A DNA stretch of 64,000 bases from Bacteroidota bacterium. GTDB lineage: Bacteria; Bacteroidota; Bacteroidia; Chitinophagales; Chitinophagaceae. The stretch spans positions 124,001-188,000 of the forward strand of contig JAFAFR010000032.1 of assembly GCA_023423405.1 (NCBI GenBank), written 5' to 3'. A program made the position numbers and the translations under genes. The notes under the pieces are model-generated. The model was not told where the DNA came from, did not search any database, and saw only the letters and a list, made by a program, of their open reading frames with translations. Shown here piece by piece: positions 34,193-44,065 of this stretch; position 1 is the stretch's first letter, and every line of letters begins with the position of its first letter.

Positions 34193-35824
34193 TCAGTAGC
34201 CCGGGTTTTGGGTCAGGTTGGGGTTGAGCGCAAGCTCAGAGGCGGGAACAGGCCACAGGTAATGCTTGGAAGGATCAAACTGCCGTTGCTGCGCCCTGAT
34301 GTATCCATTGTCCAGCGTCGGATCACCAAATTTTGCGCCATGGGCGTAGCCGTTCAGAACTGTTTCCGAAAGCTTCCAGCGCCTTATATCATCGGTACGT
34401 AAACCTTCCATCGCCAATTCCACCCGCCTTTCATTCCTGATGATACCAGTGATGTCAGTTGTGCCCGGATAATCCAATGCAGCGGGATCTGTAAACCCGG
34501 CGCGTGCACGAAGGGCCCTGATGGTTTTGTCCCAAACCGACGCATCCATCTGCCCTAAACTATTCTTCGCTTCCGCATAGGTCAGCAGCACTTCAGCATA
34601 CCGGAACAGGTGCAGGTTCGATCCGGATGCGAAAGAGGCCTGGGCAACAGGATCAAAATATTTTCTCCAGTAATAGGCAGTAGTGGAACCCTGCCCGCTG
34701 GTGGAATATTCATCTGCGCCCGGCTGAACCGGGTCAGAACCCGGTTTGATATAGATCGTCCTGGTAGTGCCGTCCGGGTTGAGCCAGTTGAATTTATCAT
34801 AAACGATCGTTGCGGTTAACCGGGGATCGCGGTTAACGTAAGGATTGTTCTCATCATAACCCGACCCTGCGTCGGTAATTTTACTGCCGTTGAGCATCAG
34901 GTAGCTGTTCACCAGTTCCTGGGTAGGTCCCATATTGTTCGTCCGGGCGCCAACCGACCGGGGTGCGAAGTCAAAAAACTCGCTCCAGGTGCGCCCACTG
35001 GGCACATATTGCAAGGCGAGTATTGTTTCGAGGTTGGTTTTATTGGCAGCGGGGTCGTTGAATAATGCGCTGTAACTGGGATTGAGCGAGTAGGTGCCGT
35101 TTTCTGCCTGGTTGTTCATCAACTGTTCGCAAACAGCGATCACTTCATCCATGCGGTTGCCTTCGTACAACAAGACCCTGGCTTTGAGGGCAAGCGCCGC
35201 TCCTTTGGTAATCCTTCCCTCTTCATTTGCCGCCAGGTTATCATTGGAAGGAAGGTCGGGCAAAATGGCGTCCAGCTCACTGAGCACAAAATTTACGACG
35301 TCGGCCCTTGGACTGCGTGCAATTGTCTGCGATTCTTCCACTGTGAGATCATGATCAGCCAGCGGCACATCGCCATACCATTTTTCCAGGTTAAAATGAG
35401 CCCAGGCGCGAAAAAAACGGTTTTCGGCTTTCAGCCTCGAAAGCTCGGCGGGCAGCAGGGATTCATTGTTATCCACGTTGACCAGGAAGAGATTGCATGA
35501 TTTGATGAGCTTATAGTAGTTCGCCCAGTCGTTCTGGAACCTCGGAAGCGTTGCGGTAAAGCTCCCGGAAGCGATCGCGTCGGCATTACCGCTGGCATTT
35601 CCCTGCGGTGAATAAGCATTATCAGAAGTTGCCTCCAGGTAAAAATAGGAGTTGCTGTTATACATCAGGCTGTAGTTGTTGTATAAAGCGTTGTACACAT
35701 TTTCGTCAATTTGCCAGAAGGTTAATTCAGAAAACCGGTCTGTGGGCGCCAGATCAAGCTTCTTGCATCCGGTAACAAACAGCAGAGCGATGCAAACGAC
35801 AGTGTTTATCGTTGAATATTTCAT
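34193..35824 (-). CDS. susD: SusD/RagB-family nutrient-binding lipoprotein
   Basis: 543 aa. Lipoprotein signal with lipobox FVTGC (C20). TPR-based SusD fold: RFSELTFWQIDENVYNALYN, NDWANYYKLIKSCNLFL, ENRFFRAWAHFNLEKWYGDVPL and the C-terminal IRNERRVELAMEGLRTDDIRRW. It forms the lid over the SusC transporter at the cell surface and captures oligosaccharides. It lies 20 bp after susC on the same strand. Confidence 0.95.
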   Translation of the reverse strand: MKYSTINTVVCIALLFVTGCKKLDLAPTDRFSELTFWQIDENVYNALYNNYSLMYNSNSYFYLEATSDNAYSPQGNASGNADAIASGSFTATLPRFQNDWANYYKLIKSCNLFLVNVDNNESLLPAELSRLKAENRFFRAWAHFNLEKWYGDVPLADHDLTVEESQTIARSPRADVVNFVLSELDAILPDLPSNDNLAANEEGRITKGAALALKARVLLYEGNRMDEVIAVCEQLMNNQAENGTYSLNPSYSALFNDPAANKTNLETILALQYVPSGRTWSEFFDFAPRSVGARTNNMGPTQELVNSYLMLNGSKITDAGSGYDENNPYVNRDPRLTATIVYDKFNWLNPDGTTRTIYIKPGSDPVQPGADEYSTSGQGSTTAYYWRKYFDPVAQASFASGSNLHLFRYAEVLLTYAEAKNSLGQMDASVWDKTIRALRARAGFTDPAALDYPGTTDITGIIRNERRVELAMEGLRTDDIRRWKLSETVLNGYAHGAKFGDPTLDNGYIRAQQRQFDPSKHYLWPVPASELALNPNLTQNPGY

Positions 35825-35844
35825 ACAAAAGAATTGTGGTGTTT

Positions 35845-38800
35845 TTAAAATGTGATTTCAAGGTTTCCACCAACATATACCGGCATTGGATAGCTCCGAA
35901 CGCTGTTGGAGGCGTTGCTGATGCCGAGGTTGTTGCCAAACTCGGTAGTTTCGGGATCAACGAACTTCAGCTTGCTGATGGTAAGCAGGTTTTGTCCTAC
36001 TACTGCAATGCGCAGTTTTTCCATCCCGGCTTTTTTGCTCAGCCTTTGGGGTAAGGTATAGCCAACCATTACATTTTTCAACCGTATATAGGATGCATCG
36101 TATTTGTACAGGTCTGAACCCAGCCTCCAGTTATTGGTATTCGAAGCGGATCCAATGGTGGCCAGCCGGGGGTATCGTGCATCGGGATTATTGGGCGTCC
36201 AGTAATCCGTCATATGCGTATACAATGTTTGTCCATAGTTGTAATGGAAAGGCTCAACCAGTTCGCCCCTGAGAAAGGCATCTCTCTTCCCTACACCCTG
36301 GAAGAAAACCTGCAGATCAAATCCTTTGTATTCTGCACGGTAGGTAAAGCCGAAAGTATACCGCGGGAAAGGGTAACCAAGCACCACTCTGTCATTGTCG
36401 TCGATAACGCGGTCTTTGTTCTGATCCACGAACTTCAGATCACCGGGGCCTACCTCAATCCCGGCAGGTCTTGGAGAGTTGGCAATGTCATTGGCATCCT
36501 GGTAATACCCATTCGTTTTATATCCATACCACTGGGTGATGGGGTCTCCCACTCTCCGCAACAAAGTATATACATCCTGGTTCACGATCTGCTGCTGTGC
36601 ACCGGAAGAGAGCTGCAGCAATTCATTCCTGTTGTCTGCTATGTTGACAGAAAAATTATGTGTGAAAGAACCGTTAGTCAGTTTGTAAGATACTGTTGCA
36701 TCCCAACCCACATTTCTCACCTTCGCTACGTTATAATCGGGTGATGCCGCCCCGTAGATCTGGGGAATATCCTGCCTGGGCTGCAGGATGTCGCTGGTAG
36801 TTTTGTTAAAATAATCAAAGGATACCGAAAGCGAATTCCTGAAAAACGACGCGTCAACACCTACGTTGGCCGTGGCCGATTTTTCCCAGGTCAGGTAGGG
36901 GTTGCCCAACATAAAACCTGCACCTCCCACGGCTTCGTTCGTAAAGCCATAAGCGCTGGGATAGGAAAAATAGGTGGTCTGGTATTGGTAGGAATTAACA
37001 TTCTGATTGCCGAGAATGCCATAGGTGGCCCGCAGCTTCAGGTAATTGATGGTCCTGTCTATTGATTGCATGAAATTTTCCTGTGAAATCACCCAGGCGC
37101 CATTGAATGTGGGGAAGAAGCCGGCCCTATTCCCTTTGGCGAATTTGGAGGAAATATCTTCCCTGAAAGTAGCTTCGAAAAGATACCGCTCCCGGTAGGA
37201 ATAATTAAGGCGGCCTATAAAGGAATAAATGCTGGTTTCATTAACGGCGATGCTGTTATTGGATGAATTCACATCAACCTGCGTACCCGTAGTGGGCGTA
37301 CCCAGGATACGATCCGTAAAAAGTTTCTGGAGCTGGAAACCCTTTCCGCTGTAGGATTCGTTGGTAGCGCCAACCTGCACCTTCACGGCGTGATCGCCAA
37401 ATTCCTTGTTGTATTCGGCAAATAGCTGCGTATTGATCAGGTAGGATTTGCTCGAGTTGTCCAGCACGGCATGGTCGTCCCCGTAAACACCACCGGGCAG
37501 GTAGTCGACCTGGATGCGCCGGTAAAAGCCGGTATTGCTGGTGATCGTACCGCCTAATACACCCGTCAGCTTAAAGTTCCGGTTAATATTAAATTGCCCG
37601 TTGACGCTGCCAAACACCTCATCATTGTCAGTCTGGTTAAATCCCCCGTCTTTCAGTACGCCATACTCATTGTATTGAGAGGCCACCGCGTTGGTCAGGT
37701 AATTACCCTCTTCATCCACCCAGTTGTAATTGGCAGGTACGCGGTTGGCATCCGCAAAGATGTTATTGTCGCCAACACTGTTTGATTTGTTCCTTGACTT
37801 GGTATAACTAAGGATAATATTCGCCCTGAACCTGCCGATGATCGAAGTCTGGTTCAGGCGGATATTGTATTTCTGAAAACCAAAATCAGCACCGGATCCG
37901 CCGTTCCCGATCAGGTTGCTGCCCTGGTTCTGATAACCGGCGGAAACAAAGTAGGAGTTGGTAGCGCTGCCACCGCTGACGCTGACATTGTGCGACTGCA
38001 TGGGCGCTTTTTTGAGCAGGTACTCCACATTCCAGTTGCCATCACCCTGGTCCTTCAATGCCTGTATCTGGTCAGGTGTATAAGCGGGCGGAAGACCGGA
38101 ATTCACCAGCGCTTCGTTCTTATAGTAGGCATTGTCCCATGCATGAACCTTGTCCACCAGTACTCTCGCCGTTTGCACACCATAGGTGCCATTGTAGGAA
38201 ACAGTCGGCTTTTGGTTCAAACGCCCGCCTTTCGTGGTAACCAGCAATACCCCGTTGGCCGCTCTTGAACCATATATTGCCGCCGATCCCGCATCTTTTA
38301 ACACGGAAACGCTTGCAATGTCATTCGGGTTCAGCAAATTAATATCGCCGCCGATAATGCCATCGATAACTACCAGCGGGGAATTGTCGCCCAGTGTTCC
38401 GACGCCACGAATATTGATAACTACTCCGCTGCCCGGATTAAAGTTCGCCTGCTGTATGATCAGGTTCGGTGATTCCCCCTGCAAAGCCTGCAGCACATTG
38501 GTAACCGGTTTGTTTTCGATCTGGCGGGAAGATATCTGGTTAACGGCACCTGTCAGCGATACCTTACGCTGCGTACCATACCCGATCACGACAACATCGT
38601 CGAGTGATTTGCCCAGGTCGGCAAGCAGCCGAACATCGATTGTGCTCTTATCTCCAATGGGGAGTTCCTGGGCCACCATGCCGGTGTAGGAGAAGGCGAT
38701 CCGCCTGTTCCTGTAGGCGTCAGGAAAAGTTAATGAGTAGTTTCCATTGGCATCTGTTACCGTTCCAATTTTGGTATTGAGAATGCTGATGTTCACGCCC

Positions 38801-38949
38801 TGCAGTCCGTTTCCCGAGCTATCGGTTATACGGCCGATAATCGTCGTATTGGTTTGCGCATGTAGCAGGGAGCTGGCTAAGGACAAGACTACAGCGATAA
38901 GCAGGTACTTCAAAGAAGTTGATGCGATGGTTAGTTTTGGCAGATTCAT
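35845..38949 (-). CDS. susC: SusC/RagA-family TonB-linked outer-membrane transporter
   Basis: 1034 aa. Signal peptide (about 1-31, ending LLHAQ), then a carboxypeptidase-regulatory-like domain (TIIGRITDSSGNGLQGVNISI), a TonB-box region (DDVVVIGYGTQ), the plug (VLQALQGESPNLIIQQ ... DAGSAAIYGSRAANGVLLVTT) and a ~800-residue beta-barrel ending in an aromatic (LEITF). It imports oligomannosides across the outer membrane using TonB energy (substrate inferred from GH76/GH92). It directly follows the sugar porter gene. Confidence 0.96.
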   Translation of the reverse strand: MNLPKLTIASTSLKYLLIAVVLSLASSLLHAQTNTTIIGRITDSSGNGLQGVNISILNTKIGTVTDANGNYSLTFPDAYRNRRIAFSYTGMVAQELPIGDKSTIDVRLLADLGKSLDDVVVIGYGTQRKVSLTGAVNQISSRQIENKPVTNVLQALQGESPNLIIQQANFNPGSGVVINIRGVGTLGDNSPLVVIDGIIGGDINLLNPNDIASVSVLKDAGSAAIYGSRAANGVLLVTTKGGRLNQKPTVSYNGTYGVQTARVLVDKVHAWDNAYYKNEALVNSGLPPAYTPDQIQALKDQGDGNWNVEYLLKKAPMQSHNVSVSGGSATNSYFVSAGYQNQGSNLIGNGGSGADFGFQKYNIRLNQTSIIGRFRANIILSYTKSRNKSNSVGDNNIFADANRVPANYNWVDEEGNYLTNAVASQYNEYGVLKDGGFNQTDNDEVFGSVNGQFNINRNFKLTGVLGGTITSNTGFYRRIQVDYLPGGVYGDDHAVLDNSSKSYLINTQLFAEYNKEFGDHAVKVQVGATNESYSGKGFQLQKLFTDRILGTPTTGTQVDVNSSNNSIAVNETSIYSFIGRLNYSYRERYLFEATFREDISSKFAKGNRAGFFPTFNGAWVISQENFMQSIDRTINYLKLRATYGILGNQNVNSYQYQTTYFSYPSAYGFTNEAVGGAGFMLGNPYLTWEKSATANVGVDASFFRNSLSVSFDYFNKTTSDILQPRQDIPQIYGAASPDYNVAKVRNVGWDATVSYKLTNGSFTHNFSVNIADNRNELLQLSSGAQQQIVNQDVYTLLRRVGDPITQWYGYKTNGYYQDANDIANSPRPAGIEVGPGDLKFVDQNKDRVIDDNDRVVLGYPFPRYTFGFTYRAEYKGFDLQVFFQGVGKRDAFLRGELVEPFHYNYGQTLYTHMTDYWTPNNPDARYPRLATIGSASNTNNWRLGSDLYKYDASYIRLKNVMVGYTLPQRLSKKAGMEKLRIAVVGQNLLTISKLKFVDPETTEFGNNLGISNASNSVRSYPMPVYVGGNLEITF

Positions 38950-38991
38950 ATGACAGTCGTTTTTGGTTAATTAATGCACGATATAGTTGGT

Positions 38992-40431
38992 TTATACATT
39001 TAGCCTGTTGCTATTCTTTCGCCACAGCGATTCAATTGCTTCCAGGGATTTACCTTTTGTTTCAGGAATTTTTTTGATTGTCAGCCAGAGTGCCGGGGCG
39101 CAGAGAAGGGCGAATGTCCAGAAGGTCGCTGCTGGCCCCCAGGAAGGACTTTTCAGCATAAGTGGCGTCATCTGTCCCACAAAAAAGTTGGCAACCCACA
39201 TAGACAGAATGCCGATTGATACAGCCTGCGCTCTTACGGCAGTCGGGAATATTTCACTGATGATGATGAAGGTGACGGGACCAAAAGAGAATGCAAAGCT
39301 CGCAATGAACAAGAGGATAAAAATCAGGATCCAGGGTCCCGTTACAATGCCTTCAAAAAACAGGAAACCAATGATGGCAAGTGAAACTATGGAGGAAGCA
39401 ATGCCCAAAAGGAGCAGCGGCTTGCGACCCCATTTATCGACAGTGAAAAGCGCTACAAACGTAAACAGCACATTCACCAGCCCGATCGTCACCTGTCCGC
39501 CAAAGGCATCGCCGAGCGAAAATCCCGCCTTATCCAGGATCGCCGGGCCATAATAAATGACGGCATTGATGCCCGATACCTGGGCAAAGAAAGGCAGGGC
39601 CACACCAACCAGGAGCGGAACCCTGTACACCGGTTGCAACAGCTCACGAAGCCCTTTCTGTTCAAACTGCAGGCTGCTTTCTATGGCTTCCTTTTCCCTG
39701 TATGCTGTAGCGGTATCGTTGACTTTTGAAAGAATGGCCATGGCTTTGTGCAGCTTCCCCTTTAACATGAGCCACCGGGGAGATTCCGGTATCAAAAAGA
39801 GGCCGGCGCAGAAAATGACGCTGGGTACCAGGCCAACACCCATCATGGAACGCCAGGTATCCGTGGACACGATCCACCCAAGAAAGCCGGTCAGACCAGG
39901 GTTCCCGGAATTATTTAACAGGACTACATTGGATAGATAGGCAGCGACGATGCCCACTGTTATCGCCAACTGGTATAAGGCAACCATTCTGCCCCTGTAG
40001 GCGGGTGGGGAGATTTCCGAAATGTACAGCGGGCAGATCATGGAAGCCACGCCAATGCCGAGCCCGCCTATTAACCGGAAACTGATTAGCCAAAAACTAT
40101 TCATTGCCAGCATACAGCCGATGGCGGACAGGAAAAACAAACCTGCTGAAAGAACCATGACAAATTTCCGGCCTTTCCAGTCGCTTAATTTGCCTGAAAC
40201 CGCAACCCCTATGATACATCCAAGCAATCCACAACTGACAAACCACCCTTCCATCATCGCATCAAATCCAAAATCCCTGGCCACAAAGGGAAGTACGCCG
40301 GCAATAACTGCCGTATCAAATCCGAATAAAAAACCTCCAATGGCGGCTATCATGCAAATAATAACCACCTGCCGTTTGTTACTGACCCCGACGTCGCGGG
40401 TAATAGTTTTCCCTGATGGAGTGACGAGCAT
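38992..40431 (-). CDS. MFS sugar porter (sugar:H+ symporter family)
   Basis: 479 aa, about 12 membrane helices. Sugar-porter motifs: GFLFGFDTAVIAG in TM1, DWKGRKFVMV, RLIGGLGIGVAS with EISPPAYRGRM, PESPRWLML after TM6, VDKWGRKPLLL and the C-terminal PETKGKSLEAIE. It would bring a hexose, most plausibly mannose, across the inner membrane. It lies 8 bp downstream of the ROK-PMI fusion gene, which could phosphorylate the imported sugar. Confidence 0.92.
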   Translation of the reverse strand: MLVTPSGKTITRDVGVSNKRQVVIICMIAAIGGFLFGFDTAVIAGVLPFVARDFGFDAMMEGWFVSCGLLGCIIGVAVSGKLSDWKGRKFVMVLSAGLFFLSAIGCMLAMNSFWLISFRLIGGLGIGVASMICPLYISEISPPAYRGRMVALYQLAITVGIVAAYLSNVVLLNNSGNPGLTGFLGWIVSTDTWRSMMGVGLVPSVIFCAGLFLIPESPRWLMLKGKLHKAMAILSKVNDTATAYREKEAIESSLQFEQKGLRELLQPVYRVPLLVGVALPFFAQVSGINAVIYYGPAILDKAGFSLGDAFGGQVTIGLVNVLFTFVALFTVDKWGRKPLLLLGIASSIVSLAIIGFLFFEGIVTGPWILIFILLFIASFAFSFGPVTFIIISEIFPTAVRAQAVSIGILSMWVANFFVGQMTPLMLKSPSWGPAATFWTFALLCAPALWLTIKKIPETKGKSLEAIESLWRKNSNRLNV

Positions 40432-40439
40432 GGTATCCG

Positions 40440-43133
40440 TTATTTTACAAAGGCTTTGATGACTTTTATTTCGCCTTCCGTTTCATTGAATAGGGAAAAC
40501 CTGTTGACACCTGCCGGAACAACAAATGTTTCGGCGTAGCTAAACCGCACCGGCTCTCTTCCCTCGGCTTTTACGAGTATAGACTGCCCTTCCACCAGCA
40601 TCATAACAAAACATTTGTTTAGGGTAGCCATATCAACCGACCCGGAGAATTCGATCCTGTGCACATCGTAAAAATGTTCGGGGTGGGTGGGCAGGTGGAC
40701 GATCCTGTAGTCTTTATTGCTTTCAATGATCTGCTCCCTTGATACCAGGTCACGCTGAACAACTTCTCCTTTTCTTGAAAAATCCAGGTTGTTAAAAGCA
40801 TGTTCAATATTGATCGGGCGGGGATTCCCTTCCAGGTCAAGCCGGAGCCAATCGTACATTTTGAAGGTGAATATGTAGGGAGTGGCGCTGATCTCCAACA
40901 CCATATTGTTCTTCCCTGCACTGTGTACCGTTTGATTGGGAATTAAAAACAGGTCGTGCTTCTTTGCCGGATGTACCTGGACAAATTTCTCAATATCTAC
41001 CGGGAGATTCTGCTCAACGCTTGCTTCCAACTGGTTTCTGAAAGCCGCCGGGTCAATGTCTTCCTGGAATCCCAGGTAGACCCGGGCATCCGGTTTACAA
41101 TCCAGGATATAGTAGGTTTCATCCTGTGTGATATTCTCACCAAATACATTCCTGATATAAGACAGTGAGGGATGACACTGAATAGATAAATTGCCGCCGT
41201 CCATTGTATCCAGGTAATCGAACCGGATCGGGAATTCCTTGCCAAATCGCTGGTGGTCCTGTCCCAAAATGGTGTCAGCATGCCATTCCATCAGCCAGTC
41301 GAAAGCCACCTCCAGGTGCCTGCGGTCGCTTTCGAATACCAGCCCGTTTTCAGGAACGATCAGCTCGAAAGACCACGCATAATTAACTTCGTCCTGGCTT
41401 ATGCCTTTGATTTTGTTTTTGAGCCATTGTCCTCCCCAGGCTCCCGGTTCAAACCATGGCCTGGCCCGGAATACACTCGTAGACAGTTCCCTGAAACCCT
41501 GGTAAATGGAAGACGATTCCGCCCAGGTGACGGTGTCTTTCCACTGGCCGTCAGCTATGATCTTTATGTTGTCCTGGATGGCTGCGCGGTGGCGATTGTT
41601 CAGCACCCAGTCTACAAAATAGAGGCGTTTGTATATCTCCGGGTTAGACAGCCCTTCGCCGGGAACGATACTGACCTGCTGGCCACTACGCATCCGGAAC
41701 TGAACTTCGTTTTTGGGCAAATCAAAATAAACGAGGTCATCCCAGTTTGCCAATGCAGCGCCCGTACCGATGAGAATATGAACATCTGCAGTTCCGGCCG
41801 GTTCAAGCTTTGCCAGCGCTTCGGCGTTGAACATATCTGCAAAATCCAAAGTACAGCGGGTGCCCCACACTTCGCCTGTGGCACCGATAAACGGCTCCGC
41901 CAGCTTTTCAATGATCGTTGGAGCATGCTGCCAGGCCGCAGCATCATACCATTTAACATGAATTCCTTTTCGCGCGAGGGCTTCGGACAGGGCCGCCTGG
42001 ATGGCATTCCAGTCGTTACCCATCAAACCATCGATCATTACCGTTCTCTTCCTGCCGATCCAGTCTGCCAATGTATCGTAGCCGGTATGTATTTTTCCGC
42101 TTCCTAAAGAAAACGACGGGTACATATTATAATCTCCGGGTTCCAGGCCCCGGTCGAGGCTTTCAACAGGCAAAAGCGGCTGCCGGGTTTTTCGCCAGTT
42201 CGGCTGTTGCGGCTGGCTCTTCGGGGTCACGAGGGATGCGGCACCTTTAATCGCAGATACTTCCATGTGTTCAGAAATTTTTACAGGAATGAGGCAGTTG
42301 AAACGCCTTAATTCCGTTATTAAACGAGAAATAAAAAGTTGAGAAGACCGGGCAATGCTGCCGCCAATAACGAGGCTGTCAGCCTTATAGCTTTTGATCC
42401 ATGGCTCCAGGCAGGAAGCCAGGTGAAATCCAAAATCTTTGAAAATGCCGATGGCAACGGCGTCCATTTCACCGGCAGCGCGCTCGGCAATCATTTTTAC
42501 AGATGCAGCTTTAAGAGGGGAGCGCGCGTTATAACCCGACAGGATCCATTTGCCTGAAATATAATCTTCCGTAATACCATCCAGGTAACCCACATTATAC
42601 AGTTCGCCGTTGGCCGGAAGTCCTTTCCCCTGTTTTACCACCCTGCCGTTCTGCAGGAAGGTGGAGCCGAAGCCGGTTCCCAGTGTAACAGCAATGATGC
42701 GATCCATACTTTTGATGCCGTTGCCGAGGCTCTCCCCGATGCCAAAGCAGGCGGCATCATTTTCAAACACGATGGGAAGGTCATTATCCAGCAGCAACTT
42801 TTCCCTGAACGCATCTTTTATGCTGACACCGAACAGTGAAGAATATTTGTTGACATCTTTCATCAGGGAGATACCCTGTTCGTAATCAAAAGGTCCTGGA
42901 ATCGCCACCCCGATACCTGCAAGCCGATAGTTGCTGAGGCTCTTTAAGGAGTCCTGCAGGACGCTGGTCCATTGTTCCACGATTCCAGCAGTGTCGCCGC
43001 TGCCCGGTAGGATCCTCTTTCGCAAGCTGGCAGGAAAAAGAACGCCGGTTTCCCTCTCCACAAGCGCAGCGGAAATATGGGATCCGCCGATATCCACACC
43101 TAAAATAAGCTCTTTGTTCAAATGTTCAGACAT
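40440..43133 (-). CDS. ROK-family sugar kinase fused to class I mannose-6-phosphate isomerase
   Basis: 897 aa from the ATG at 43133 (MSEHLNKELILGVDIGG); an upstream TTG is less likely. Residues about 1-305 are a ROK kinase: phosphate loop DIGGSH, catalytic Asp in FENDAACFG (about D126), and IGGSIA; the usual ROK CxCGxxGCxE zinc motif is absent. Residues about 360-500 resemble a P-loop kinase fold but the loop MIDGLMGNDW lacks GK(S/T). Residues about 560-897 are a type I phosphomannose isomerase with zinc ligands in LSIQCHP (Q652, H654), DETYYIL (E672) and TVHSAG (H737), plus MYDWLR. Predicted path: mannose to mannose-6-P to fructose-6-P. Confidence 0.88.
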   Translation of the reverse strand: MSEHLNKELILGVDIGGSHISAALVERETGVLFPASLRKRILPGSGDTAGIVEQWTSVLQDSLKSLSNYRLAGIGVAIPGPFDYEQGISLMKDVNKYSSLFGVSIKDAFREKLLLDNDLPIVFENDAACFGIGESLGNGIKSMDRIIAVTLGTGFGSTFLQNGRVVKQGKGLPANGELYNVGYLDGITEDYISGKWILSGYNARSPLKAASVKMIAERAAGEMDAVAIGIFKDFGFHLASCLEPWIKSYKADSLVIGGSIARSSQLFISRLITELRRFNCLIPVKISEHMEVSAIKGAASLVTPKSQPQQPNWRKTRQPLLPVESLDRGLEPGDYNMYPSFSLGSGKIHTGYDTLADWIGRKRTVMIDGLMGNDWNAIQAALSEALARKGIHVKWYDAAAWQHAPTIIEKLAEPFIGATGEVWGTRCTLDFADMFNAEALAKLEPAGTADVHILIGTGAALANWDDLVYFDLPKNEVQFRMRSGQQVSIVPGEGLSNPEIYKRLYFVDWVLNNRHRAAIQDNIKIIADGQWKDTVTWAESSSIYQGFRELSTSVFRARPWFEPGAWGGQWLKNKIKGISQDEVNYAWSFELIVPENGLVFESDRRHLEVAFDWLMEWHADTILGQDHQRFGKEFPIRFDYLDTMDGGNLSIQCHPSLSYIRNVFGENITQDETYYILDCKPDARVYLGFQEDIDPAAFRNQLEASVEQNLPVDIEKFVQVHPAKKHDLFLIPNQTVHSAGKNNMVLEISATPYIFTFKMYDWLRLDLEGNPRPINIEHAFNNLDFSRKGEVVQRDLVSREQIIESNKDYRIVHLPTHPEHFYDVHRIEFSGSVDMATLNKCFVMMLVEGQSILVKAEGREPVRFSYAETFVVPAGVNRFSLFNETEGEIKVIKAFVK

Positions 43134-43154
43134 ATTAATACAGGGCAAAAAAAT

Positions 43155-43892
43155 TTAAAGGCTGCTTTTTATATCAATTGAATACACGAACCTGTCAGAA
43201 CGATAATAACCCAAATTGTATTCGATGGGCCTGTCACCCGGGTCATATACAAACCTTTCCCGTACCAGGATGGCCGCGCTGCTTTGTACGCCAAGCTTTG
43301 CTGCCATCTTGCCTGCCAGCCTTGCGCTGATGTTTTCATTGGACCGTACCACTTTCACCTTATATTTTTCCAGCAGCATAGTATATAAGGGAATGGAAAA
43401 ATCGTCTTTGGGCGTTACGCCAATACGGGGGTGAAAATAGCTTTCGAAATAAACAATGGGACCTTCCTTGGTACCCTTTAATTTGGACAGTTTGATGATC
43501 TTACGGCCTTCTTCGATTTTGAAAAAAGCCGCAACTTTTTCATTGGCCATTACCATTTCCGCTTTCACGGAAATATTGAACACATCAATCCCCTTCTCCT
43601 TCATTTCTTTGGTAAAGCTGTACCAGTGGTCCAGCCCGGTGGACATTTTTTTCTTGGGGGCAACACTGGTCCCCACGCCCTTTTTGCGCTTTAACAGCCC
43701 CTCATATTCCAATTTGTTGGTAGCCTGGCGGATGGTATTCCTGGAGATGCCAAGGGTATTGGCCAGCTCAACTTCCTTCGGAAGCAGTGTGGTGCCGTTG
43801 CTGAACGTTGGGGAGGTGATCAAATCGCGTAACAGCGCTTCGACCTGCACATGCAACGGCATTTTACTTTCGTGATCAATTTTGAAGTCCAT
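43155..43892 (-). CDS. GntR-family regulator with UTRA effector domain
   Basis: 245 aa. N-terminal winged helix (about 1-75: LHVQVEALLRDLI ... LPKEVELANTLGISRNTIRQATNKLEYEGLLKRKKGVGT) and C-terminal UTRA domain (about 90-240, YFESYFHPRIG, ILVRERFVY, IEYNLGYYRSDRFVY), the HutC/FarR subfamily that binds small metabolites such as sugar phosphates. First gene of the mannan locus, 21 bp before the kinase-isomerase gene, so it probably represses the whole cluster and its own gene until an intermediate such as mannose-6-P binds (inference). Confidence 0.9.
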   Translation of the reverse strand: MDFKIDHESKMPLHVQVEALLRDLITSPTFSNGTTLLPKEVELANTLGISRNTIRQATNKLEYEGLLKRKKGVGTSVAPKKKMSTGLDHWYSFTKEMKEKGIDVFNISVKAEMVMANEKVAAFFKIEEGRKIIKLSKLKGTKEGPIVYFESYFHPRIGVTPKDDFSIPLYTMLLEKYKVKVVRSNENISARLAGKMAAKLGVQSSAAILVRERFVYDPGDRPIEYNLGYYRSDRFVYSIDIKSSL

Positions 43893-43899
43893 ATGGCAA

Positions 43900-43913
43900 T
43901 ATGTACGAACATA
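43900..43913 (-). promoter_or_regulatory. Candidate operator of the GntR/UTRA regulator
   Basis: Inverted repeat TATGT-ACGA-ACATA lies 8 bp upstream of the regulator start codon. On the minus strand it also shows two tandem ATGTT(C/G)GT units just upstream. The position suits autoregulation; no exact -7/-33 promoter pair was found, although CAAATTTT at 43934-43941 is one base from the inverted -7 consensus. Confidence 0.4.
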
Positions 43914-44065
43914 CCAACATATTCCAATTTGTCCAAATTTTTATTTTCCCAGTCTGCAAGCACCGGCATGCCGGCTGTCCCGCGCGGGATATTATCACGG
44001 ATGCAGCGGGATGGTGCCGCTGGTAAAAACTCCTGCAAACAGGTATGAAAGTAAGATGCTGTTTA

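Noticed and set aside
43134..43148. TTG at 43148 as start of the ROK-isomerase gene
   Set aside because: The ATG at 43133 lies five codons downstream and gives the expected ROK N-terminus.
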